From NCBI RefSeq assembly GCF_051297175.1, contig NZ_JBINNY010000001.1:3038001-3102000 (forward strand): a stretch of 64,000 bases of DNA, in the 5' to 3' direction. The position numbers and the translations under genes were made by a program. How positions within the stretch are numbered: the stretch's first letter is position 1; the number at the start of each line of letters is the position of its first letter. Positions 1-9,441 of the stretch are shown here, piece by piece. The notes under the pieces were generated by a model. It saw only the letters and a list, made by a program, of their open reading frames with translations. It ran no database searches and had not been told where the DNA came from. The DNA comes from Dryocola sp051297175 (GTDB lineage: Bacteria; Pseudomonadota; Gammaproteobacteria; Enterobacterales; Enterobacteriaceae).

Positions 1-361
1 GCCCAATGCGGATGTGATTGCGGAATGACTCCTGCTGGCGCGGCTTGGTTTCGGGCGTGTAAAAATAGTCGAGGCCCGTTTCACCCATCGCAACTACACC
101 CGGCTCTGCGGCGAGGCGGCGAAGTTCTTCGACATCGTATTCTTCATCCTGATTGAGCGGATGCACGCCGCAGGAGAACGCAACGTTTTGTCGTTCGCCT
201 ACCAGCTCGCGCATGCCGCGATAGCCCACAAGCGTGGTCGCGACGGCGAGGCAGAATTTCACATCTCTCGCGGCGGCTTTTTCCAGTACGTCATCGACGT
301 TTTTATGCAGGGATTGATAATCCAGGCCATCAAGATGGCAGTGTGAGTCGACCAGAAACAT
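1..361 (-). CDS. ycfH: TatD-family metal-dependent hydrolase YcfH (partial, N-terminal part)
   Basis: Only the first 120 codons are inside the window; the gene runs off the left edge. The reading frame opens at the ATG at 361 with MFLVDSHCHLD, the N-terminal metal-binding HxH motif of TatD-type hydrolases, and continues through GETGLDYFY, which supplies the metal-ligand glutamate. TatD relatives are metal-dependent nucleases or hydrolases; the physiological substrate of YcfH is not established. It starts 10 bp downstream of the holB stop, the same tmk-holB-ycfH order as in E. coli, so co-transcription is likely. Confidence 0.93.
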   Translation of the reverse strand, partial: MFLVDSHCHLDGLDYQSLHKNVDDVLEKAAARDVKFCLAVATTLVGYRGMRELVGERQNVAFSCGVHPLNQDEEYDVEELRRLAAEPGVVAMGETGLDYFYTPETKPRQQESFRNHIRIG

Positions 362-371
362 ACAAACACTC

Positions 372-1379
372 TTAAAGATGTGGAGAAGGAAGGATAGCAC
401 CCGGTTGCATAAGTCGCTCCCAGGTCAGCAGTTGTTCGGTAATCAGTAATTCTCGGTTGACGCCGACCACGCTCAGCAAGGATTCACGACAGGTGAACCA
501 GCCCTGCAGGATAGCCTGCAATACGGCAGGCGCGGTGCTACCTGCAAGCGTTGCCACCAGCGGCTGCATATCGTCGTTAGCAAGCCACTGCCCTGCGCCC
601 TGCTGCCATTTAAGCGCGTCCAGCAGCAGCGAGCTCAGCCAGTGAATGCGCTGCGCCGCGTCTTCATGGTTCAGCGAGGGCAATAACGCCAGCATGTCCT
701 TTGAGGAACAGGCCTGAATGAGCTTTTCGCAAAGCGCCTGACGATGCTTCCAGTTTTCAGGCTGGAGCAACTCAAGCGCAGCGGCCGGTGCGCCGGAGCT
801 TAAACGCAGCGCGGCTCGCAGCTGCGTGCCGTCGAGCGAGCTTTCCCTGGCAAGCCAGGCCAGGGCAAAGGTTTCATCCGGTGGGGTCAGGTGCCAGTAC
901 AGACAGCGACTGCGCAACGTGGCAGGCAGGCGGGCCGGTTCACGGCAGCCAAGGAAGAACCAGGTATTTGCAGGCGGTTCTTCAAGCGTTTTAAGCAGGG
1001 CGTTGGCTGCGGCTTCGGTCAGCAGGCCCGCGTCGGTAAGCCACACGACCTTTGCGCCACCCTGCTGCGCATGGCCATAAAGCTTTTCGGTGATTTCGCG
1101 GATGCTGTCGATGCCCAGGCTGGTTTTGCCTTTTTCTGGGGCGATAACGTAGCTGTCCGGATGGGTATCGGCCTGCATCAGATGGCAGCTACGGCAGCGT
1201 CCGCAGCTTTTGTTACCTTCCGGATGCTGGCACATAATCCAGCGACGTAGCGCGTAAATCAGCGCGTCGTCACCCATGCCTGGCAGCGAGTGAAGAAGTA
1301 ACGCATGGTGCCCGCGCCCAGCCTGATACTGGCTGAGGATTTGCTCAAAAGGCCCGCGCAGCCATGGATACCATTTCAT
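372..1379 (-). CDS. holB: DNA polymerase III subunit delta' (HolB)
   Basis: 335 residues, close to the 334 of E. coli. Delta' is the stator of the clamp-loader complex that loads the beta sliding clamp on DNA. The zinc module is visible near residues 60-70 (SCGRCRSCH), and the SRC motif that acts as an arginine finger on the neighbouring subunit is present (LRSRCLYW, near residue 157). As expected for delta', there is no intact Walker A motif. The ATG shares a base with the tmk stop codon (TGATG), which indicates translational coupling. Confidence 0.97.
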   Translation of the reverse strand: MKWYPWLRGPFEQILSQYQAGRGHHALLLHSLPGMGDDALIYALRRWIMCQHPEGNKSCGRCRSCHLMQADTHPDSYVIAPEKGKTSLGIDSIREITEKLYGHAQQGGAKVVWLTDAGLLTEAAANALLKTLEEPPANTWFFLGCREPARLPATLRSRCLYWHLTPPDETFALAWLARESSLDGTQLRAALRLSSGAPAAALELLQPENWKHRQALCEKLIQACSSKDMLALLPSLNHEDAAQRIHWLSSLLLDALKWQQGAGQWLANDDMQPLVATLAGSTAPAVLQAILQGWFTCRESLLSVVGVNRELLITEQLLTWERLMQPGAILPSPHL

Positions 1380-2017
1380 CAGACCAGCCCCTTAGCCCAG
1401 TCAATTACTGCGCCGCGCACGGCCACGGAAACATCGTCCAGCGGCTGGGTCGCATCGATTGTTCTGATGCGGCTATCTTCGGCGGCAAGCTCAAGGTAAC
1501 GCGCACGTGTGCGGTTGAAGAAGTCGATAGATTCCTGCTCAATGCGGTCCAGCTCGCCGCGCGCGCGGGCGCGCGTCAGCCCAACTTCCGGCGTGACGTC
1601 CAGGTATATTGTCAAATCGGGGTAGAAATCCCCCAGCACGGTATTGCGCAGCGCCATCAGCAGATTTTGATCGATGCGGCGTCCGCCGCCCTGATAGGCC
1701 TGCGTCGAAAGATCGTGGCGATCGCCAATTACCCAGGCTCCGCGAGCCAGGGCCGGTTTGATAACCGTCTCCACAAGCTGGACGCGCGCGGCGTAAAACA
1801 TCAGCACTTCGGCTTTATCGGTCACAACTTCGTCACCGATGCCTTTGTTGTTCAGCGTAAGCTCGCGCAGTCTTTCTGCCAGCGGCGTGCCGCCCGGCTC
1901 GCGGGTAAAGACCAGGTCGGTCACCCCGAGCTCTTTGAGCGTGGCGACAACAACGTTATGGGCGTTTGTTTTCCCTGCGCCTTCGAGCCCCTCGATGACG
2001 ATAAATTTACTGACCAT
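1379..2017 (-). CDS. tmk: thymidylate kinase
   Basis: 212 residues (213 in E. coli). It phosphorylates dTMP to dTDP in the cytoplasm, a step shared by de novo and salvage dTTP synthesis. The P-loop is at residues 8-17 (IEGLEGAGKT), followed by the substrate-binding TREPGGTP motif, the GDRHDLST motif and the YLDVTPE segment. The residue after the P-loop GKT is Asn where E. coli has Thr. The start overlaps the end of mltG by 11 bp and the stop overlaps the holB start, so mltG-tmk-holB look like one translationally coupled operon. Confidence 0.97.
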   Translation of the reverse strand: MVSKFIVIEGLEGAGKTNAHNVVVATLKELGVTDLVFTREPGGTPLAERLRELTLNNKGIGDEVVTDKAEVLMFYAARVQLVETVIKPALARGAWVIGDRHDLSTQAYQGGGRRIDQNLLMALRNTVLGDFYPDLTIYLDVTPEVGLTRARARGELDRIEQESIDFFNRTRARYLELAAEDSRIRTIDATQPLDDVSVAVRGAVIDWAKGLV

Positions 2018-3029
2018 TCTTGTCCTTTAGCGTTTTGATATACACCTGCACCGCCTGATTGTGGCTGGCGAGATTAGTATTAAAGGTGTGCCCGCCTTTA
2101 CCGTCGGCGACAAAGTAGAGATACGGCGTTTTGGCAGGATTTGCCGCCGCCTGCAGCGACGCCGCGCTCGGGATAGCAATCGGGCCCGGCGGCATACCGG
2201 CAATCACGTAGGTATTATAAGGCGTTGGCGTCTCAAGATCTTTGCGCGACAGCTTACCATTATAGTTCTCACCCATGCCGTAAATCACGGTCGGGTCAGT
2301 TTGTAAACGCATGCCGATACGTAGACGATTAATAAAGACCGAGGCGACGCGGTCGCGTTCGCTGGCAACGGCTGTCTCTTTTTCAATGATGGAAGCCATG
2401 GTGACAAGGTCGTTTGGGGTTTTGTACGGCAGTCCGTCAATTTTGCTGTCCCAGGCTGTCTGCACGGCCTTTTGCATACGCTCGTGGGCGCGTTTTAACA
2501 GCGCTACGTCGGTTGTGTTAGCGGTGTAAAGCCATGTATCCGGGAAGAACCAGCCCTCTGCCCATTCAGGATGCTCAAGCTTCAGGGCTTCGGCGACCGT
2601 AGCGTAGCTGTCATCTTTCAGGGTGTGTTTGATGTAAGGCGCTTCACGCAGTTGCTTAAGCCAGTCGCTCAGACGCATCCCTTCAACAAAGCGAATGGGG
2701 AACTGGGCTTCTTTACCGCTCGCGAGCAGTTTAAGCATGTCGCGCACCGTCATCTGGGGCGTAAGACGGTAGGTACCCGCTTTGAAACGAGCAAGATCGG
2801 GCTCGACTTTTAGCAGCCACTGGAAGACCCGTGGGCGCGTCAGCAGTTTTTCTTCATAAAGCTGCGTGCCCAGCGCAAGACGCCCGGTTCCCGGCTTTAG
2901 GGTAAAAATAGTTTCCTGCTTGATGGCAAGGTGGCTGTTTGCCAGCTGGCGGACCTTCCACATTCCGACACCGGCAGCAATGCCAAGAACCACCAGCAAC
3001 AGCACAAAGAAACGTAGCATCTTTTTCAT
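2007..3029 (-). CDS. mltG: endolytic murein transglycosylase MltG
   Basis: 340 residues, the family's usual size. MltG cleaves nascent glycan strands and is thought to help terminate their polymerisation. An N-terminal membrane anchor is visible at about residues 5-23 (LRFFVLLLVVLGIAAGVG), followed by a LysM-like region and the YceG domain. The SIIEKET motif carries the catalytic glutamate, and LQTDPTVIYG follows. The gene lies 11 bp after pabC and overlaps tmk, as in E. coli. Confidence 0.96.
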   Translation of the reverse strand: MKKMLRFFVLLLVVLGIAAGVGMWKVRQLANSHLAIKQETIFTLKPGTGRLALGTQLYEEKLLTRPRVFQWLLKVEPDLARFKAGTYRLTPQMTVRDMLKLLASGKEAQFPIRFVEGMRLSDWLKQLREAPYIKHTLKDDSYATVAEALKLEHPEWAEGWFFPDTWLYTANTTDVALLKRAHERMQKAVQTAWDSKIDGLPYKTPNDLVTMASIIEKETAVASERDRVASVFINRLRIGMRLQTDPTVIYGMGENYNGKLSRKDLETPTPYNTYVIAGMPPGPIAIPSAASLQAAANPAKTPYLYFVADGKGGHTFNTNLASHNQAVQVYIKTLKDKNGQ

Positions 3030-3040
3030 CGGTAATCGTT

Positions 3041-3841
3041 TTACTCACAAAGTGGCGCTAAAAAATGATAAAGCTCGTGCGTTTTGTAATGCCAGGACTC
3101 GGCCTGCTTGACCGGGATCACGGGCATCAGCGCGTTACAGATACACAGCTCATCGGCGTCTGCGAGGGTGTCGAGCTTTTCGCGCACCTCGTTCACCTGC
3201 CACGCTGAATTTTGCAGGCAACGTAAAATATGCTGCCGCATCGTTCCGTTCACACCAGCCCTGTCAACATAAGGGGTGAAAACCTGATTCCCCTTTCGCC
3301 AGAATAAATTAGCCGCACAGCATTCCGTAAGCCACCCTTCACTGTCAAGGACCAGCGCTTCCTGAGCGGGCGTCTGTTCAAGATGTGTACGAATTAAGAC
3401 CTGCTCGAGGCGGTTAAGGTGTTTAATGCCGGCAAACGTGGGATTCACGCCAAGACAAACTGGGCTAAGCGCAAGGCGAATGCCCTGCGTCTTCCATTCA
3501 TCATAGAAATCGGGAAAAGGAGAGAGGCCGATTATACGCGTGGGCAGCCGGCAATTAGCCGCACTGTACCCTCTTCCGCCCGAGCCACGGCTGATAATCA
3601 CCTTTATCACGGCCCGCTCTTCGGCTGCGGCAAGCGCGGACATCTCATCCAGGAGCAACGCCCAATCAGTAAAAGGAATCAGCAGCTTTTCGCAGGCCAG
3701 GCGCATGCGATGGATATGCTGTTCGGCAAAACTGATTTTGCCGTTTTTAACGACCGCCGTTGAAAAGCAGCCATCACCGAACTGCACCGCGCGGTCATTT
3801 ACCGGAAGCATAGCCTGCCGTTGGCCATTGATTAGATACAT
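3041..3841 (-). CDS. pabC: aminodeoxychorismate lyase
   Basis: 266 residues (269 in E. coli). PabC is a fold-type IV PLP enzyme that converts 4-amino-4-deoxychorismate to p-aminobenzoate and pyruvate for folate synthesis. The PLP lysine lies in GIKHLNRLEQ, and the glutamate/asparagine pocket in WLTECCAANLFW is intact. It follows fabF after a 125-bp gap that holds a possible terminator, and it is followed closely by mltG. Confidence 0.95.
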   Translation of the reverse strand: MYLINGQRQAMLPVNDRAVQFGDGCFSTAVVKNGKISFAEQHIHRMRLACEKLLIPFTDWALLLDEMSALAAAEERAVIKVIISRGSGGRGYSAANCRLPTRIIGLSPFPDFYDEWKTQGIRLALSPVCLGVNPTFAGIKHLNRLEQVLIRTHLEQTPAQEALVLDSEGWLTECCAANLFWRKGNQVFTPYVDRAGVNGTMRQHILRCLQNSAWQVNEVREKLDTLADADELCICNALMPVIPVKQAESWHYKTHELYHFLAPLCE

Positions 3842-3934
3842 AGAAGTTCCTCAATGTGCGAAGAAGGTAGAGTGCCAGCGCGGAGAGTTTGCAGCAAGGG
3901 GAGGTAATCTGAAGTAAACGCTTTAAAACATAAA

Positions 3935-3952
3935 GGGCCCGCAGGCGAGCCC
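3935..3952 (-). terminator. possible weak terminator after fabF
   Basis: On the minus strand an imperfect GC-rich hairpin (GGGC...GCCC) is followed by TTTATG. It lies 15 bp beyond the fabF stop and before pabC. The stem is short and the U-tract poor, so partial read-through into pabC is likely. Confidence 0.4.
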
Positions 3953-3966
3953 AATATGTGTACGGC

Positions 3967-5208
3967 TTAGACCTTCTTGAAGATCAAAGAGCCGTTTGTC
4001 CCACCAAAGCCGAAGGAGTTACACAAGGTGTATTCCATGCCTTTAACCTGGCGTGCAACATGCGGAACAAAGTCCAGATCGCAGCCTTCGTCAGGGTTAT
4101 CGAGGTTGATGGTCGGCGGCACGGCCTGGTCGCGCAGGGCAAGGATAGAGTAGATCGATTCTACTGCACCCGCAGCACCTAACAGGTGACCGGTCATGGA
4201 TTTGGTGGAGCTTACCAGCACGCGGCTTGCGTCTTCACCAAAGATGGTTTTCACCGCCTGAGTTTCAGCTTTGTCACCGGCAGGCGTAGACGTACCGTGC
4301 GCGTTAACGTAGCCAATCTGGCCTGGAGCAATACCGGCATCACGCAGCGCATTTTCCATCGCCTGTGCAGCACCGGCACCGTTTTCCGGTGGAGAAGTCA
4401 TGTGGTAAGCATCGCTGCTCATACCAAAGCCGACGATTTCAGCGTAGATTTTAGCGCCACGTTTCTTCGCATGTTCATACTCTTCGAGCATGATCACGCC
4501 CGCACCGTCCCCCAGCACAAAACCATCACGGTCTTTATCCCACGGGCGGCTAGCCGCTTGCGGATTGTCATTACGGGTGGAGAGCGCACGCGCTGCACCA
4601 AAACCACCGACACCCAGCGGAGTACTGGCTTTTTCTGCACCACCGGCAAGCATTGCGTCAGCATCACCATAGGCGATGATGCGTGCTGCATGACCAATGT
4701 TATGCACACCAGAAGTACACGCGGTAGCGATAGAGATGCTTGGGCCACGTAGGCCGAACATAATGGTCAGGTGACCTGCCACCATATTCACAATAGTAGA
4801 CGGTACGAAGAATGGGCTGATCTTACGTGGACCACCGTTAACCAGCGAAGTGTGGTTTTCTTCGATAAGACCCAGACCACCAATACCAGAGCCGATTGCG
4901 GCGCCAATACGGGATGCGTTCTCTTCCGTTACTTCAAGCCCAGAATCCAGCATGGCTTGATGGCCAGCGACAATTCCATATTGAATGAAGGCATCCATCT
5001 TGCGCTGTTCTTTACGCGAGATGATGTCATCACAGTTAAAATCCTTTACTAAGCCAGCAAATTTCGTTGCATAGGCGGTAGTATCGAAATGGTCGATCAG
5101 GCTGATGCCACTCTGACCGGCAAGGAGAGCTTTCCAGGTAGACTCTACGGTATTGCCGACAGGAGACAACATGCCCAGTCCGGTCACAACTACACGACGC
5201 TTAGACAC
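3967..5208 (-). CDS. fabF: beta-ketoacyl-ACP synthase II (FabF), GTG start
   Basis: 413 residues, identical in length to E. coli FabF when translation begins at the GTG at 5208. That codon is preceded at good spacing by GGAGGA, whereas the ATG 42 bp upstream has no ribosome site and would add 14 unrelated residues. FabF condenses acyl-ACP with malonyl-ACP and drives temperature-dependent elongation of palmitoleate to cis-vaccenate. The active-site triad is visible: Cys in TACTSGVH, His in NAHGTSTP and His in MTGHLLGA. The glycine-rich NSFGFGGTN motif is near the C terminus. Confidence 0.98.
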   Translation of the reverse strand: MSKRRVVVTGLGMLSPVGNTVESTWKALLAGQSGISLIDHFDTTAYATKFAGLVKDFNCDDIISRKEQRKMDAFIQYGIVAGHQAMLDSGLEVTEENASRIGAAIGSGIGGLGLIEENHTSLVNGGPRKISPFFVPSTIVNMVAGHLTIMFGLRGPSISIATACTSGVHNIGHAARIIAYGDADAMLAGGAEKASTPLGVGGFGAARALSTRNDNPQAASRPWDKDRDGFVLGDGAGVIMLEEYEHAKKRGAKIYAEIVGFGMSSDAYHMTSPPENGAGAAQAMENALRDAGIAPGQIGYVNAHGTSTPAGDKAETQAVKTIFGEDASRVLVSSTKSMTGHLLGAAGAVESIYSILALRDQAVPPTINLDNPDEGCDLDFVPHVARQVKGMEYTLCNSFGFGGTNGSLIFKKV

Positions 5209-5295
5209 GTTTGTCCTCCAGGGAGGGAAAAAATAGGACTTGTGGGACAATTAGATAAAACTCAGGCGGTCGAGTGACCGCCTGGAGATGTTCAC

Positions 5296-5532
5296 TTACG
5301 CCTGGTGACCGTTGATGTAATCAATGGCAGCCTGAACGGTGGTGATTTTCTCAGCTTCTTCGTCCGGAATCTCAGTATCAAACTCTTCTTCCAGAGCCAT
5401 TACCAGCTCAACGGTGTCAAGAGAATCAGCGCCCAGGTCCTCAACGAAGGAAGCGGAGTTGATTACTTCTTCCTGCTTAACGCCCAGTTGTTCGCCAATG
5501 ATTTTCTTAACGCGTTCTTCGATAGTGCTCAT
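5296..5532 (-). CDS. acpP: acyl carrier protein
   Basis: 78 residues starting MSTIEERVK, almost identical to E. coli AcpP. The open frame extends upstream to 5670 without a ribosome site, and the ATG at 5532 gives the family length. AcpP carries acyl intermediates on a phosphopantetheine arm attached to the serine in GADSLDTVEL. The protein is very acidic. It lies between fabG (154-bp gap, probably with its own promoter) and fabF (87-bp gap). Confidence 0.98.
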   Translation of the reverse strand: MSTIEERVKKIIGEQLGVKQEEVINSASFVEDLGADSLDTVELVMALEEEFDTEIPDEEAEKITTVQAAIDYINGHQA

Positions 5533-5686
5533 ACTCTTAAATTTCCTATCAAAACTCGCTTTCGCGATGGTTTTCGTAGTGTATAAAATGTTGAAAAAGA
5601 TGCAACTAAATCCCGGCAGGTCGTACCACGATTTTACGCTATTTTGCGGGCATTCGCCCAAATAACGCAAATAATTTTAATCGTGG

Positions 5687-6421
5687 TTAAACCATGTACA
5701 TTCCGCCATTGACGTGCAGGGTCTCACCAGAGATGTACCCGGCCTCGTCAGAGGCTAAAAATGCTACTGCACTGGCGATTTCTTTTGCGTCACCTAAGCG
5801 ACCCGCTGGAACCTGCGCCAGAATACCCGCACGCTGATCGTCAGAGAGCGCACGCGTCATGTCCGTTTCAATAAAACCCGGAGCAACAACGTTTACAGTA
5901 ATACCGCGAGACGCAACTTCTCGTGCCAGCGATTTACTGAAACCAATCAGGCCTGCTTTAGCCGCAGCATAGTTGGCCTGACCAGCATTTCCCATGGTAC
6001 CAACCACAGAACCGATAGTGATAATACGACCATGACGCTTTTTCATCATAGCGCGCATTACCGCTTTTGACAGACGGAATACCGATGACAGGTTGGTTTC
6101 GATGATATCGTTCCACTCGTCATCTTTCATGCGCATTAACAGGTTATCACGAGTGATACCGGCATTATTTACCAGAATATCCACTTCGCCAAATTCTGCG
6201 CGAATATTTCCTAATACCGACTCGATAGATGCCGGATCGGTCACATTCAGCATGAAACCTTTGCCGTTAGTGCCTAAATAGTCACTGATGGCCTGCGCAC
6301 CGCTTTCGCTGGTCGCTGTACCAATAACTTTAGCACCGCGAGCCACTAAGGTCTCAGCGATGGCACGGCCGATACCACGGCTTGCGCCGGTTACCAGCGC
6401 AACTTTTCCTTCAAAACTCAT
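5687..6421 (-). CDS. fabG: 3-oxoacyl-ACP reductase FabG
   Basis: 244 residues from the ATG at 6421 (MSFEGKVAL), matching the E. coli length; an upstream in-frame ATG at 6445 would lie inside the fabD end. FabG is an NADPH-dependent short-chain dehydrogenase that reduces 3-oxoacyl-ACP. The cofactor loop TGASRGIGRA, the NNAG motif, the catalytic serine (TIGSVVG) and YAAAKAG (Tyr-x3-Lys) are all present. It starts 13 bp after the fabD stop, so it belongs to the fabHDG transcription unit. Confidence 0.98.
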   Translation of the reverse strand: MSFEGKVALVTGASRGIGRAIAETLVARGAKVIGTATSESGAQAISDYLGTNGKGFMLNVTDPASIESVLGNIRAEFGEVDILVNNAGITRDNLLMRMKDDEWNDIIETNLSSVFRLSKAVMRAMMKKRHGRIITIGSVVGTMGNAGQANYAAAKAGLIGFSKSLAREVASRGITVNVVAPGFIETDMTRALSDDQRAGILAQVPAGRLGDAKEIASAVAFLASDEAGYISGETLHVNGGMYMV

Positions 6422-6434
6422 GGTTTTCCTCGTT

Positions 6435-7364
6435 TTATTGCTCAAGCGCCGCTGCCAGCGATGCAGGCTCGTTAATGGCCGCCGCCGTCAGGGTGTCAAC
6501 AATACGTTTAGTCAGGCCAGTCAGGACTTTACCTGGGCCGACTTCCAGCAACTGGGTCACGCCCTGTGCTGCCATAAATTCTACAGATTTTGTCCATTGC
6601 ACCGGGCTGTACAGTTGACGAACCAGCGCGCTACGAATAGCTTCTGGTGAGGTTTCACACTTAACGTCAACGTTATTCACAACCGGTACTGTCGGTGCGT
6701 TGAAGGTAATGCCTTCCAGCGCAACGGCTAATTTATCTGCCGCAGGTTTCATCAGCGCGCAGTGAGAAGGCACGCTTACCGGCAGTGGAAGAGCACGTTT
6801 TGCGCCCGCAGCTTTACAAGCCGCGCCTGCACGTTCGACTGCTTCTTTATTACCGGCGATCACAACCTGGCCCGGTGAGTTGAAGTTTACAGGAGACACG
6901 ACCTGCCCCTGTGCCGCTTCTTCACACGCTTTTGCGATAGACGCATCGTCAAGACCGATGATAGCAGACATTGCGCCGGTACCTGCTGGTACGGCTTCCT
7001 GCATCAGTTTGCCACGCAGTTCAACCAAACGAACGGCATCAGCGAAGTTGATAACTCCAGCGCAAACCAGCGCGGAATATTCACCCAAGCTATGACCGGC
7101 CATCAACGTTGGCGTTTTTCCACCCTGCTGCTGCCAGACACGGTAAATTGCTACAGAGGCTGCCAGAAGCGCTGGCTGAGTCTGCCAGGTTTTGTTCAGT
7201 TCTTCTGCCGGGCCCTGTTGCGTCAACGCCCAAAGATCATAGCCCAGTGCATCAGAAGCTTCACGGAAGGTTTCTTCGATAATCGGATAGTTTGCCGCTA
7301 AATCAGCCAGCATACCGACAGTCTGAGAGCCCTGCCCCGGGAAAACAAAAGCGAATTGAGTCAT
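6435..7364 (-). CDS. fabD: malonyl-CoA:ACP transacylase FabD
   Basis: 309 residues, the same as E. coli. FabD moves malonyl groups from CoA to ACP. The catalytic serine lies in GHSLGEYS, the malonyl-carboxylate arginine in VELRGKLMQ, the partner histidine in VPSHCALM, and the oxyanion-hole motif in FPGQGSQ at the N terminus. Gaps of 16 bp to fabH and 13 bp to fabG support an operon. Confidence 0.98.
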   Translation of the reverse strand: MTQFAFVFPGQGSQTVGMLADLAANYPIIEETFREASDALGYDLWALTQQGPAEELNKTWQTQPALLAASVAIYRVWQQQGGKTPTLMAGHSLGEYSALVCAGVINFADAVRLVELRGKLMQEAVPAGTGAMSAIIGLDDASIAKACEEAAQGQVVSPVNFNSPGQVVIAGNKEAVERAGAACKAAGAKRALPLPVSVPSHCALMKPAADKLAVALEGITFNAPTVPVVNNVDVKCETSPEAIRSALVRQLYSPVQWTKSVEFMAAQGVTQLLEVGPGKVLTGLTKRIVDTLTAAAINEPASLAAALEQ

Positions 7365-7380
7365 CTATTTGTCCCTATAA

Positions 7381-8334
7381 TCAAAAACGAACCAGTGCTG
7401 AACCCCAGGTAAAGCCGCCGCCGAACGCTTCAAGCAGAACTAATTGTCCGCGTTGAATGCGTCCGTCACGCACTGCTTCATCCAGCGCCGCAGGTACGGA
7501 CGCCGCAGAGGTATTACCGTGACGATCTAACGTGACAACAACGTTGTCCATCGACATGCCCAGCTTCTTCGCCGTCGCGCTGATGATCCGCAGGTTTGCC
7601 TGATGCGGCACTAACCAGTCGAGCGCGGAACGGTCGAGATTATTGGCCGCCAGCGTTTCGTCGACGATATGAGCAAGCTCGGTCACCGCAACTTTAAAGA
7701 CTTCGTTACCGGCCATGGTCAGGTGAATCGACTTTTCAGGATTCACGCGATCGGCATTTGGCAACGTTAGAAGCTCGCCGTAGCTGCCATCTGCATGCAG
7801 ATGAGTAGAGATGATGCCCTGCTCTTCAGAAGCGCCAAGCACAACGGCACCGGCACCATCACCAAAAATAATAATCGTTCCGCGATCGGTTGGATCGCAG
7901 GTGCGTGCCAGCACGTCGGAACCAATAACCAGAGCGTGTTTTACCGCACCGGACTTCACATATTGGTCAGCAACGCTTAACGCGTAGGTGAAACCAGCAC
8001 ACGCGGCCGCCACATCAAACGCCGGGCAGCCCTTGATTCCCAGCATAGCCTGAATTTGACAGGCCGCGCTTGGGAAGGCGTGTGTCGAGGACGTGGTCGC
8101 AACAATGATTAAGCCAATTTCGGATTTATCAATACCGGCCATTTCAAGGGCGCGATTTGCAGCGGTGAAACCCATGGTAGCCACGGTTTCATTTGGCGCT
8201 GCAATGTGGCGCTCACGAATACCTGTACGGGTGACGATCCACTCGTCAGAGGTATCCACCATTTTTTCCAGGTCGGCGTTAGTCCGCACGTGTTCGGGCA
8301 GATAGCTGCCCGTACCAATAATCTTTGTATACAT
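7381..8334 (-). CDS. fabH: beta-ketoacyl-ACP synthase III (FabH)
   Basis: 317 residues, the same as E. coli. FabH starts type II fatty-acid synthesis by condensing acetyl-CoA with malonyl-ACP. The Cys-His-Asn triad is visible in AAACAGFTY, PHQANLRI and HGNTSAAS. It lies 6 bp downstream of plsX, which ties phospholipid and fatty-acid initiation genes together. Confidence 0.98.
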   Translation of the reverse strand: MYTKIIGTGSYLPEHVRTNADLEKMVDTSDEWIVTRTGIRERHIAAPNETVATMGFTAANRALEMAGIDKSEIGLIIVATTSSTHAFPSAACQIQAMLGIKGCPAFDVAAACAGFTYALSVADQYVKSGAVKHALVIGSDVLARTCDPTDRGTIIIFGDGAGAVVLGASEEQGIISTHLHADGSYGELLTLPNADRVNPEKSIHLTMAGNEVFKVAVTELAHIVDETLAANNLDRSALDWLVPHQANLRIISATAKKLGMSMDNVVVTLDRHGNTSAASVPAALDEAVRDGRIQRGQLVLLEAFGGGFTWGSALVRF

Positions 8335-8340
8335 GTACGC

Positions 8341-9375
8341 TCAGTCACTCTTGGGTAATACAGATTCCAGGCGGGCAGCAATCCGGGTGGGAACTTGCCG
8401 CCGCACCGCCTGCACTGCCTGTTCAATCGCGACAGCAAACGCTCGCTGATTGGCCGCACCGTGACTCTTAATCACCGTGCCGCGCAATCCTAACAGACAG
8501 GCGCCATTATACTGGTCGGGGTTGAGGTGACTGAATCGCCTGGTCAGATGCTTTTGTAACCAACGCTTCAATAAAATCAGCCACCACGACCTTTTTTTCC
8601 CTTCGCCCTGGGATTTCAGGAGCGTAAGGAACATTCTGACAACACCTTCCATCGTCTTCAGTGTGACGTTGCCGACAAAGCCATCACACACCAGTACATC
8701 CGTTTTGCCGGTCAACAGTTCGTTGGCTTCAAGATAACCAATATAGTTGATAGAAGGCATTGTTTTTAATAAAGCTGAGGCATCGCGAATACTGTCGAGG
8801 CCTTTTGTCTCTTCTTCGCCAATGTTTAGCAGCGCCACGCGCGGATTCACCAGACCCAGCACTTCTTCTGCCATCACGGATCCCATAATGGCAAACTGCA
8901 CCAGCATATTGCTGTCGCAGTCTACATTGGCGCCGAGGTCCAGCACCACGGTTTTCCCCTTCTGCTGATGGGGTAAAACGGTCATCAGAGCCGGGCGTTC
9001 AATTCCTTCAATGGGTTTAAGCAGTAATTTCGCAAGGCCCATTAATGCGCCGGTATTTCCAGCACTCACGCAGGCTTCAGCCCGCCCTTCTTTTACCAAT
9101 TCAAGTGCCAGTCGCATAGAGGAACCGCGACTATTGCGGATCGCTTGCGACGGTCTGGCATCACTGGCAATAACCGATTCCGCAGGGATAATCTGCAGAC
9201 GCGAACGTTTTTCAAAATCAGCTTTGGCAAGTAATGGCGTGATGGCGTCGGGATCACCGACTAAAAGAAGGCTTAGCTGGGAGTTAGAGTCCAGTGCCTG
9301 CAATGCTGCAGGCACTGTCACGGAAGGACCGAAGTCCCCACCCATGGCATCTAACGCAAGGGTTAGACGTGTCAA
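8341..9375 (-). CDS. plsX: phosphate acyltransferase PlsX
   Basis: 344 residues. PlsX makes acyl-phosphate from acyl-ACP at the membrane, feeding PlsY in phosphatidate synthesis. The N terminus MTRLTLALDAMGGD and the VSAGNTGALM motif are typical. E. coli PlsX has a C-terminal tail about 12 residues longer; here translation stops after LESVLPKSD, just upstream of fabH. The truncated part is a variable tail, so function should be unaffected. Confidence 0.96.
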   Translation of the reverse strand: MTRLTLALDAMGGDFGPSVTVPAALQALDSNSQLSLLLVGDPDAITPLLAKADFEKRSRLQIIPAESVIASDARPSQAIRNSRGSSMRLALELVKEGRAEACVSAGNTGALMGLAKLLLKPIEGIERPALMTVLPHQQKGKTVVLDLGANVDCDSNMLVQFAIMGSVMAEEVLGLVNPRVALLNIGEEETKGLDSIRDASALLKTMPSINYIGYLEANELLTGKTDVLVCDGFVGNVTLKTMEGVVRMFLTLLKSQGEGKKRSWWLILLKRWLQKHLTRRFSHLNPDQYNGACLLGLRGTVIKSHGAANQRAFAVAIEQAVQAVRRQVPTRIAARLESVLPKSD

Positions 9376-9441
9376 GATATCGCCAGATTACGGTTTATCC
9401 CCGTTTTCACAGGGAAAACTGAATAATCACGCTAAGCGTGA

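Noticed and set aside
161..346. 61-codon plus-strand frame at the left edge
   Set aside because: Antisense to the N-terminal part of ycfH, which has the HxH motif.
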